A stretch of DNA of 64,000 bases. It comes from Astropecten irregularis (lineage: Eukaryota; Echinodermata; Asteroidea; Paxillosida; Astropectinidae). Shown here one piece after another: positions 24,501 to 36,500 of this stretch. Where the stretch lies: positions 6,572,001 to 6,636,000 of the forward strand of contig OZ020255.1 of NCBI GenBank assembly GCA_963971285.1. Reading direction: 5' to 3'. The position numbers and the translations under genes are program-made. The notes under the pieces are model-generated. The model saw nothing but the letters and a program-made list of their open reading frames with translations. It made no database searches and was not told the DNA's origin. Numbering within the stretch: position 1 is the first letter of the stretch; every line of letters starts with the position of its first letter.

Positions 24501-27500
24501 ACTTGACATTGTTTGACCCACTTTAGAAACCACGTGACTGAACACGTGCTGATATCCCTCCTGGTCCAAGTCAGATGCATGATATAGGCAGGAAGAAGTC
24601 TTGGAGACGTCTTTCTTGGTGAAAGCGCAAACCATTTTTGTGTTGTAGACGTCTCCGCGACTGCAGCTACTGATAAATTGAAGACGTCGCGGCGACTTCT
24701 CCCTTCGTGAGATAGACCAATTTTAGTACTGTGTCTGAATGCCCCCATTGTCATGGTGATAACACAGACAAAAAATTCCTCAGTCCTGTTTACAATGTAC
24801 ATAGTAATTATGGACAGCAACACCTGACACGTGTGCCACACAATCTGTTGTAAAAGGGGAAAACGGAAAGGGAGATGAAAAAAAAAACCTAGGCTGGACG
24901 GCAGAGTGATGGCAGGAAAATAAAGCCGAGGAAAATCAATACATATTAGCTGCAGGCTGTAATATCATCTGGCATAGTCTGTCATGCAGGTGATGAGTCT
25001 CGTCTATGCCATTCACACACTGTACTTTGTATGCACATTGACACTGTATAGTCTAGTAGATAGTATTGCATGGTACAGTAGGCCTATAGTACTATGCACT
25101 ATACTGGGCCCAATTTCATGGCCCTGCGTAAAGGTAGTATCATACTTTGGTAAGAGACCAAAACAGAAATGTTCACAGATTTACATACATGTATAACTTT
25201 CAGGGTATGAAGATGATGCTGGTAGAAACCTACCGTTAAAATATTTCCACCTGAAATGGTGTATTTATCCAGAAATTGATAAAACAACGACCGAAAATCT
25301 TTTTGATCTTTTAAAAGATACAAAAATTAAAGAGAAAAGACTTCAGAAATACTGTGACCGTTTTTCACGATTTTCTCCAAAAGTTGGCACCGTATGGGAC
25401 TGAAATTTTCACAGATTACTTTTACTGTATATCTTCCTTGATATTTTTGCCCATGAATCAGTATTTCTTTGACAAAAACCAAATTGTGATAAGCACAAAC
25501 ATTTGCTAAGACGTGACATTTCTGTCGTAATAAAAACAGGATTAAAAGCCAAATTTCCATGTGTTGGTGTAATTCACTTGTGATTGTTCTTTTGGCTGTT
25601 GTTCGCTGACCATGAATATCAAATGGAATTTTTAATGATAGTTTGTTTTATTGAGCAAGACATTTTGTGCTAAGCAAATTTTTTCGGGCTTAACAGCTCC
25701 ATGAAATTGGCCCCAGTATTACATTATATGCACACCATCTGCATACATGTACAGGGGTGCATTTTGGTGGATGTACGTGACCAGGAAAGTGTTTCTGATG
25801 TCCCACTTGATGAACAGAAACATAGTTTGGGAAGGTGCCAAAATGCTTTATTCATGAACGTTATTGCAAAATGCAAACAAAAATGACGGCAGCAATGGCG
25901 GAAGGAGTCGGACCTGCAGGTGGCGCACGCCCACTTAAAGGCAGCGTACAGGATTTGCAAGGTCTCCAAAAAAAAATTATTTGAGTTTGAGACAGAACAT
26001 GGACTCAACAGTTCGTAAATCGTGCAAACAGTCACCATGGGAAATCTTGGTTCATCAGATGCTGGGTTTTTCAAGGAAATCAAGATTTAATGTAGTGAAT
26101 CTTCCAAAGATCGTTCATCCGAATGATTTTTGGAACAACATAAAGGACACCCTGACTTGAGTTGTTAAAACAAAATAAATCCCCTTTTACTCAAGGTATG
26201 AAGATGGGGCTGGTAGAAACATACCGTTAAAATATATCCACTTGAAATGCTGTATTTATCCAGAAATTAGTAATTTAACAAAGACTGAAAACAGTTTTGA
26301 TGTCGGGGTCTGACTTTAGAAATTGATGGAGCAGACCTCAGGGAACATTTCTAGGTACTATGTGACCTCAAATTGTGGTAGCACTTTTGTGTAATATCCC
26401 AGAAATTAGTAATTTAACAAAGACTGAAAACAGTTTAGATATCGGGGTAAGATCAAAACCATTCTTCATGTTTTGTGAGAAAAATTGAGTCGGGTTTTCG
26501 CTATTTTCTTGTGACTCAGATGTCCGATTGAGCTCAAATTTTCACAGGTTTATTATTTCATGTACATGTTTGATCAGGCAAAGTATGAGTGCTGTCCTGT
26601 GACCTTTACCAATCATTTATTGTACCTTTAAGCATGAACCTCTAGCTGTGTATAGGGGCGCGTTTTGGTGGACGTGACCAGGAAAGTGTTTCTGACATGT
26701 CTCTTGATTTTCGAAACTGAGGCTCAGGCTCAGGTTCCGGCTTTGTCTCAGTCATACATGCATGCTGAAAATATTTATAGGTTGTAGTTTTTGATTGAAG
26801 CTCCTTTTCGAAGCAGATAAAAGCTTCTATTTAGATACCCGTTATTTCAGAATGGATTCACAAAATGAAGCCAGAGCCTGAGACGGAGCCTGAGACAGAG
26901 CCAGAGCCTCCGTTTCGTAAACCCCCATAGTCTGTCATGCAGGTGATGAGTCCTCTATGCCTTCACACACTGTACTTTGTACACGGATGCACATTTTACA
27001 TTGTACAGAATACTAGTAGCCCTACAGTTCATGTGCACTGTACATGTAACATATGTATGTACATATATGCAGCTCCATCTGCTACATGTACAGGTTTGAG
27101 TTTTGGCGGAAGAACGTGACCAGGAAAGTGTTTCTGACGTCTCGCTTGATGAACAGAAACATAGTTGGGGGAAGGGGCCAAAACGCTTCTGCAAAATTGT
27201 AACCAAAATGACGGCGGACATGCATGGCGGAAGGAGTCGGACATGCAGGTAGCGCACGCCCGCTTAAATAAAACCTTTCCGCCATTTTTATGCTCGACCG
27301 ACCATAAATGCAGAATTAATGTTCACAATTCAAATACATGTATGCATTTCACAAGAATAGCAATATTGATATTAACTTAGATGTGTAAGCACTGTATTTT
27401 ACTCTTAGAATTTAGTGGTTTGTTTCATAAGAGTGAGTTTCTTAATTAGGTTAATGTTTCTTTTATTTACTAGATCTATCTATTTTTTTAGTCTTTTTAA

Positions 27501-30500
27501 ATTAAGCTTTTGATTACTCCAGGAAATACTAATTCTATTTTGAAGTTTGTATAATTTTTATTGTCAAGCAACTTGAGTGTCAGAGCTCAGTGCAATATTT
27601 TTTTTTATATTATTTTTAAAGGTACATGTAGTATCATACTTTGGTAGCAATACCGAAACAGGAATCTACACAGATTTACCTATAACTTGTAAAGATGGTG
27701 AAGGTAAAAACATACATGTACCGTTACAATTTCTCTGCCTGAAATCCTGTATTTATCCAGAAAAGAGTAAAACCAGTGACCAAAATTATTTTTGATCTTT
27801 TTAAAGATGCCATTATACCATGGTCAGATAGCGAACGAACCACGCTGGTCATTGACTATTGGTCAGCATTCAGATGAAGGCTGCAAAACATACATGTACA
27901 AAAAAGGCTTCACACCACAAATGCCATATGCCTAGTGTTTTTTATGCACTTAAAATAGTGGCTCTTACACTCACGTACATGTACGATAAGGTTCATGATA
28001 GATTACTTTTAATTAAATTCTGTCCCTCAAACTTCATGATTCTGAAGCAGTATAAATTGCCCAATGTGATATGTAGCAAATTAGTTTATTTCAAATTTTT
28101 TTACAAAAATCAACCCCATCTTTCTTTCATTTCATGAGAGAATTTAAGTTGCAGATTGTCTTTTTTTTCTGAAAAGGGCAATTCCACAATAACGTAAGTT
28201 AATACCTGAATGTGACTTAGACCAATTCCTTGATCAATCGTTCTTGAGAGACCCCAATTTAAAAATGTTTAAAGTAAACCACTTATGGTTCTTAGAAAAT
28301 TACATGTATGTTAACAAAAATGTCCCAAAACCATGGAATTGCCCAAAAGAATTCAAAAACTTGGAAAAGGGGATATTAGTTTGGTCTCTAACAGAAAATC
28401 ATTTAAACATAATGTATGTGCTCATTCTTGTACAATGTACAGAGTTTACTGTAACGTACACTGTACATGTACACTGTGATAACACTCAAACCTGTAAAAG
28501 GATGAAGTGGCTGTTTTCGAATTGAAAACAGTTCCTGCCGTACATGTACGATAAGTTTCACCGGAATCAATCATCTCTCAAAGCCTAGAGCCCTTCCAGT
28601 CTTGTTTATCAAGTCTACCTCCCTCCTAGAGAGAGCGTTGCCAGGCCTATGGGTGTCACACACACACACCCTTCATCAAGTCAAGAGAGTGAGGCTATAC
28701 GGTATTTTAGTAACAGGGCTGTCCTCCTCCGTTTGCTCAAACCGGGTACCATCTCATTTCCAAGCCAATCTAATTAGGGCAGGTTTTTTTTCGGTCGGAT
28801 GGACAAGATTGATTTTCACTGCCAGATAGATAGCTACAAGATTGCCCATTGCCACATGCACGAGCCGCCATCGCGATGGGATGAGGAAACTCATGCTCGG
28901 AGCGTCTAGACCTGGAACAACTCCAAACTTGAATTTAAAATTCAATATTGAAACGATTTAGGCCTAAATGTGACTCATTTTAAAGCTGAGAAATGTGCCC
29001 AGCTTTGTTCAAAATGATTTAACCCATTTTTGTTTCGTTACAACCACAATTTGGGTATTAGGGAGACGGGTTAGTGTCTAAAGGCCTTTTCACACGATGC
29101 TAAAAAAGCTCTCAACCATCGAGAAATTTTCTCATGGTTGCGAACACTTACAAAATCGGTTTTATGCTGGCCGCTTTTTAGTCCTTTCACACGGCACAGA
29201 CAGTGTAACATTTCACAAACCTCCTTTGAGAAGGAACGCAGGTAATCGATAAACTATAGGGCCAAGATGCATTTTACAAATGTTAAACGCAGCTAATAAA
29301 CGGCGCTGAGGTTGCGCATTGTGCGCGCACTCTGCAAAGGCCATGTAACACATAGAAATTTTACGCAAGCGCATTGCAAAGCACTTCGCAAGGGTCCCTT
29401 GGGAAATGTTGTCGTAGGTCTGGACCTCGGTCAAAATCTCTCAAAGATTCACCAGGGACGTCGGTCACTCTCATGCAAGCATTGGTGTCCTTTCACACAC
29501 ACGATAACACTAAATTGTAAGATTTTGAAACCATGAGAGAATTTCTCAATGTTTGAGAGTTTTCTTAGCGTCGTGTGAAAAGGCCTTAAAACTAAAGTGA
29601 ACATTTGGGAGACATCAGTCATTTCGGTGTCTCCTTAAAGTATCAGCTACATTTTAAAGACATTTTTAGTGTCCATATTTTTTATAGAAGACAGAGAATG
29701 CTCTCATTATGAACATAACAATTTCAAGTTCATTAGTCTGGAGGATATTAAAAAATAGTTACATTTGTGCATTGACCCTGAAGAAAGTCTCCCTAAGGTA
29801 CCAATTATTCACTAAATTTGACATTTGGTTGATCGTTTTTGCAGGAGGAAAACAAAACAGACAGACCACAATCAGGGCGACTGGTACACTGTACAATGGT
29901 GTCTATTAAATGCAAAACTTCCGGTGCACCATGGAAACACGAATAGACATATTTATAGAAATCGAACAGTTCAAGTTCAACACAGCTTTTGACAAAACGA
30001 ATAGGGAAGGTGTACACGCCCATTTTGCTTCAAATAGCTTTCTTTGAGGTTCAGTAAACATGGTAAACCTGTACTAGATTGCTGTGGCAGTACAAACCCT
30101 ATTCAAACTGTATCATGTACTAGCTTGTACTCACAGTATACTGGTACATAGCCTACAGTACATACAGTATTAAGGTACATTCAACTGCAAATCTTGTATA
30201 CATGTAAGTACACATTGGACTACGTACATGTACGTGTACATAAATGTAATATTCATTTTTACACAAATTACATTTATGTAGCATGACCATGGAGCTACAT
30301 ATGTACACATTGATCCTCCATTGTATAAAACCAAACTATTGTCCACAGTTGGTTTGTTGTTTTGACTGAAAGGGATAGTTCGTGTACAATACATCAATTG
30401 CCACAATTGGTACAATAATATTGTGATTTCTTAGTGTGGCTCATACACGATGTAAATTGAAAATTGGAAATCAATGATGGCTCTTTAAATATTCACAAAG

Positions 30501-33500
30501 TCAGCTATACAAGTGCATACAGTGTAGGCCTACATGTATGTAATGTACATGTACATTGTACATACTGCACAATAACTTGCAATTTTATACTTTCCTCTTT
30601 ATTTTAAAGGTACTACATATGTACAGTATCATAGTTCAGTAAAGAAGATGGAGCAGCTGTGGTCTGTTCATAATTTGATTTGTCATGAAATAAAAACAAA
30701 CCAGTGAAATTTTCAGCTCAATTGATCATTGGAAATAGTAGAAAACAGCAAAAAAAAACAATGTTATGTTAGTTAACCGAAATGTTAGTCGAAATTGTGA
30801 AGTAATTGTGAAATAATTTGTGAGGTTTGGATCTCGGAGCTCAAAACTGTTTTCAGTGGTTTTGTTTTACCTCTAGGAAAATACAGCATTTCAGGCAGAA
30901 AAAAAAGTTAAAGGTTAGTTGTTATACCAGGTCCATCTTTATACCCTGTATGATAAAAGACGCAAATCTGTGAACATGTCTATTTTGGTTTACAAAAGTA
31001 CCTTTAAATGTATAATACATCAGGTCACACCATTCACACTTTGTCGAATCAAACATGTACATAAAATAATTCACACCAAATTTGAGCTCAATCGAACATC
31101 AGAGTCACTAGAAAATAGCGAAAACTTGACTAATTTTTTGTAATTAAACATAAAGAATGGGATCTTCACCAAAAATCAAAACTATTTTCGGTCGTTGTTT
31201 TACTCATTTCTGGATAAACAGGCCTATACATGTACCATTTCAGGCAGAAATATTTATTTTTAAAGGTGTATATGTTTCTACCAGCATCATCTTCATACCC
31301 TAAAGATATACGTAAATCTGTGAACATTTCTGTTTTGAGTATGTTACTAATCCTGTACTGTACCATTAAAGGTAATATCATACTTTGGTTTTTGTAAAAG
31401 AAATACAGATTCACAGGCAAAAATATCAAGAAAAAAACAGTCATCTGTGAAAATTTCAGTCCCATACGGTGCCCACTTTTTGGATAAATACAGCATTTCA
31501 GGCAGAACAATTTTAACGGTATGTTTCTACCATCACCATCTTTATACCCTGTAAGTTATACATGAAATCTGTGAACATTTCTGTTTTGGTTTCCTACCAA
31601 AGTACATGTCTGATAGTAATGTACCTTTAAGTTACATGTACACAAGAAAATCAATTTTGGTTAGGCCTATATTTGAATAAATTAACCTTTCTAATTAATG
31701 CATAAATGTCTCGATATCTTTAATCCACCTCTCCATGACTGCAAGTGCATGCACAGACGTGAACTGTACAATGTAGCGTACGTGTGCACACATTGGAAGA
31801 AAATTGATACATACACCAACGGTCTTATAGGCTCGTTTCACTGTGAAAAATTGTCAAATTGGCCGTGTGAGCCGCGGGATGGCTAGAGGGAAGGTTTGTA
31901 CAGTGAGAAGTCCTACTGAAGAAATAATTTTGAAGAGGCGACGAAGCGGATACATCGTCTGGATTATCTTATTTTTGTATTTATTTCTGGAGTTTTTGCG
32001 CCGAATAATTGCAACGTGAGTGCACATTCCGCTATATATCTAGATCAGCAGTTTAATGTAAATTTCAAACATCTTCTCCTAGTGTTGATTTCTTTTTAAA
32101 AATATTTTGCAAGTTTTTTTCCTATGAAATCCTTGCCCATGGATGTTAATGTTATGGCATCCCAAACTGCAGTCATGCCGTATCTCAAAATTCAACCAAC
32201 ACATTTAATGTAAAACCTACAGCTTTTTTTTCCATATTAAAGAATTTTGGGGGCAATTATCTGTATAGGAGCCCTAACCCACCTGAATCCTCCAAAATCC
32301 TCCTGGTATGTAGTTTTGGAGGATTTTGGAGGACTCAGGATATAATGTCATTTTCCAAGTGAGGACCACTAGAGGAGTGGCAAGGATTCAGGATAAACGC
32401 AATTTTTAAGGTAGGGCCAATGAAGGATTGTGAAGGATTCAGGATTCAGGTACATGTACCTCTCATTTTGAGTATAAGTGAGATCATTGGAGGACTATGG
32501 AGGATTCAGGATGAACGCAGTTTTTAAAGTATGAACATTGGAGGTTTGTGGAGGATTCAGGATGGTCACAGTTAAAAACAATTTCTCTGAACATTTCCTC
32601 AATGTAATATACTCTACCTGTCTACTTTTTTCACTGAATTGGCCTTTAAATTTAAATATATTTTGCCGTTTTACTAATGTAAAAATGTAAATTTACAATT
32701 ATTACAACTATTTTTACAGTGTTCACATTTTCTGTACTCTCAAAACCTCACATTCCACAACTTACAGAATTCAGAATGATTTTACTTTTTTTCAATCCAT
32801 ATAAACTGTATCGGTAACTGTAGACACGAATGAAGGTATCAAAAACAAAATGTCCCTACTTAAAATATTGTACACTGTACACTGTAAGAACTGGTACCGG
32901 GGTTTACATATGTATATATATATACAAGTTTGTACTGTGCGTGATGAAATATGCTGCAAATTAATAGTTTTTTTGTTTTTAAATCAAGCTGTTATGTCAT
33001 AAAAATAAATAAACATTGTATATTTCTTTGCCTTCCAGTTGTACATGTGCAATGTACACTGCCTACTTTAGATTTACAGTAACCATACAGAAATCACAAC
33101 TTTGGGATTACGTTTTTTTGTATACATGGAGTTTTGATGGCGCCTTCATTTATCCAATCCTTCCGCTACTGGATCAAAGTGGAATTTGTTACTGGTGGGC
33201 TGAAAGGCCTGTTAACATGTAGCATGCTTTCCAGTGTGAAATTTAACTCCAATTTATGTGGTTCTGAGTTATTATGAATGAAATGTTGAATCGCTGGGAA
33301 ACGGGAATAATAAATTTATGCTGGTATGTGGAAATGAAAATGGGAAATGACAAAGCCTTACATGCAAAAATGCTGGTGGACTACGTTAACACGTGGAACA
33401 CACATGTATGTCTCGGCATAAAGCAAGTAAAGTGGGAACATTACACATACTATATGTATACATGTACATTGTACATATTTCTCATGCGTACAAAGTACAA

Positions 33501-36500
33501 ACACATTGTGTGTAGAAAAAAACTGGGTACAGTAGCCTAACATGAGTAATGCAAAGCTGCATCAGTATTCAGTACAAACAAAAGACTTATAATTTGTTTG
33601 ACTTGCAAAGAGCAGATAAGCCTAACACTTGTGACGTAATTGTTCAGTATAATGTATTGTATGCATACATTTCAAGCTGACTGTCCAAATATTGTGTGAT
33701 TTAAATTTATATGGATTATGGACAATATTAAACTATTTTTGTGTACATATACAATATCACACTTCCCATAATTTGTCAAAGATCAGAATTTTGTAAAAAC
33801 CTGCAAAGTCTTTTAAAAAAAAATTCATAGGTTAGAAAGTTCTACAATAAAAGGGTCAGATTTTAAGACAATGTGCAAAACTGCAAATTTGCATTATAAG
33901 TGTTTGCCAATTAATTAATCTAATGTAGCACAATCATATGCAAATTTGGGCACAGTAGTAACCTGACCAACTAGCCATCATGCAGAAATATTATGAGCGT
34001 TTGTTTATAAAAACGTAGGGTCTGGCTCAGGCTCCGGCTCCATTTCTTGAATCTATTCTAAAATTGTAAAATAACGGGTAGCAAAATAGAGACTTTTGGC
34101 TGTGGTTTAGAATTAGATTCTCTGGTTTGAAAAGGAAAAGAAAGCTTCATGAAAAAATTTCATGAATACAAGCAAATTAAACGATGCAATGTTTAAAAAA
34201 AAATTTCATCTGGTGGATTTCTCGCAAGCAAATATGTTATGAATACGACTGAAAGGAACATTGAATATACCATACATGATGTACAATGCAATGTACAGTA
34301 CTTAGGCCTAAGCTTTTCACAAACATGCACGGCACAGCACACTACTGCACAACCATCAATTTCAGTCCTGTTTGCTATTGATTGTCCAGGAGCTAATAAA
34401 CAAAATTCAAAATTAACTGTGCATTAGTAGAGTCAGTCTCGGACAAAAATCAATTCAAAGTCTAATAAAAAAAATCATAGTGGGCATAATGCTCAATGAT
34501 ATAGAGTTCTGTAATACCAATGTACACAAGCCAGCACCGAGATGTCTAAATGTATACGTGAACCATTGCATGCACATGAGATGCACTAAAGGTGGTTGTA
34601 AAACTGAAATTGTCACCAGGCACTTACAAGTAATGTACACCTCTATAATGGACACTAGACTTGACAATGAGTCTTTCGAGTGTTTCGCTGGGTGACACTT
34701 GGATCAAGTCTACATAGTGTACAGTTGTACATCATATACAGCATTGCCTACTGTAGTAATGTAGGCTGATATTATGCACAACACACAAGTTGTATGACAT
34801 TTGTGTCCTCTGCAAATATATACAGAAATATACAGAATACAAACGTGATAGGCCTAAAATCCTTGTATGTATCAAGACTGAAACAAGAATTGGCAAGACA
34901 TACATGTAGGCGTAATGTGCACTATTACCCCTGTTCTTGTATTTATAAAAATATTTAAACCACATCATCTATTTATTATTTTTTTTTACAGTACCACCTT
35001 CCCAAATACCACCAGTCACAGGGATTGGCTGTTATTTAAAAAAGACAATATTTGGAATTTTATACATAGGGTCATGCACAAACTTTACTCTCCAAACCGA
35101 TCAACTTGAAATTGATATATTTCCTAAAATATTGGGAATATTCTCTGTCTTAGGTAAAATAAACAGTTAAAATGTTACTTTAGAAGGCACAGCTACATTA
35201 TACTTCATTCATAAATTCATTACTTCAAAATTTATTAACAAATTTACCCTAACATCCAATTTCTCCCTAACATAGACTTTTATAGGCCTACCAAAACGTT
35301 TCTTCCTAACATAAATGTAGCCTACATTTTGTATGCTAAATATACAGTGTACTGTACAAGTATAAGGTTGGGCGGTTTTGAAAAAAATAAAAACCGACAA
35401 AACCTTAAGACCCTGACTCGGTTAAACCGTAAAACGTAAAACTGCTTTTATCTGTCTATAATATTTCGGTGCCTTTTGAAGTAATTACAAAGTTCTACGA
35501 TTTTCAGCATGATGTATAAATAAATATGTTGCAGACGGTTTTGCGGTTTTCGTAAAATGCCGACTGAAAAAAAAAAAAAAAAACGACTGAAAAATAAAAT
35601 AGAGTAAAACCGAAAAACCGGTAAACCGCCCAAGCCTATACAAGTACAGTCTATATACATATCTGTGCATGTACGAAAATGAAATTATGTGTCAGGTCTG
35701 GGTGATCGTGACTGCATACATGTGTGTACTGTGCAGCAGACTTGGATTAACTTGAAATTCTAAATACTGATAAATCAAGTGGCAATTTATGCATAGATGT
35801 ACATATTGACTGATCGGATTTTACAGCCCTGGCTGAGCCTGAGCCAGCACTGATTATTAGTTTGCCAGGATCTAGCAGAGCTAGCAGAGCAGAGCAGGGC
35901 TAGGGAAGGTTGGTGGGGAGGGGGGGGGGGAGGGAGAGGGGGGATGAAGACGACTTCTTCTCGAACCTCCAGGATATATAGATCCAATTATCCAAATTGC
36001 ACAGGGCTGCTGATACTGTAAATGTCAGGACTGGTTTCACTGATGCAATTTTCGATAGCCTCTTTACGGTTTTCCATGCCTCAACCTTAGAACTGTCTTT
36101 TTCAATTTATTTGTTGGTGAATCATAATGTGCAGTTTGTGCACAAAACTACTGAGTGGTTGGTGATGTCAAAGTGCTGATAATATTCAGATTTCAATAAA
36201 TACACACTGCAAAAAGACTTGAGGGAAGCCATTTTTGATTCGATATTTCGTTCATTATTCAGAACATCATCGGAAAATATTCTTGAAGATGTTCTGAATA
36301 ATGAACGAAATGTTGAATTAAAAATGGCTTCCATGAGTAGTCTTTTTGGAGTTTTTATTATAATACTGAACTCAGTTTGGGTTAAAGGTACTGTAGTGCT
36401 CGACATCAGGGGCCAATTTCATAAAACTGTTAAGCACAAAAATTTGCTAAGCACAAAAATGTCTCGCCCAATAAAACAAACCACCATTGAAAATGTCATA

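Larger units (their letters stand above)
24955..27270 (+). repeat. Diverged tandem segmental duplication
   Basis: CATAGTCTGTCATGCAGGTG plus ATTCACACACTGTACTTTGT at 24973-25035 recurs at 26928-26980. TGACCAGGAAAGTGTTTCTG plus GATGAACAGAAACATAGT at 25780-25830 recurs at 27115-27165, ending with GCGGAAGGAGTCGGAC in both. The first copy has been split by element insertions (25106-25716). A third partial copy is at 26650-26710. Confidence 0.7.

Noticed and set aside
24189..24506. A 105-codon Arg/Leu/Ser-rich frame
   Set aside because: It is a by-product of the GACGTC/GAGAC repeat; composition follows the repeat and the opposite strand is equally open.
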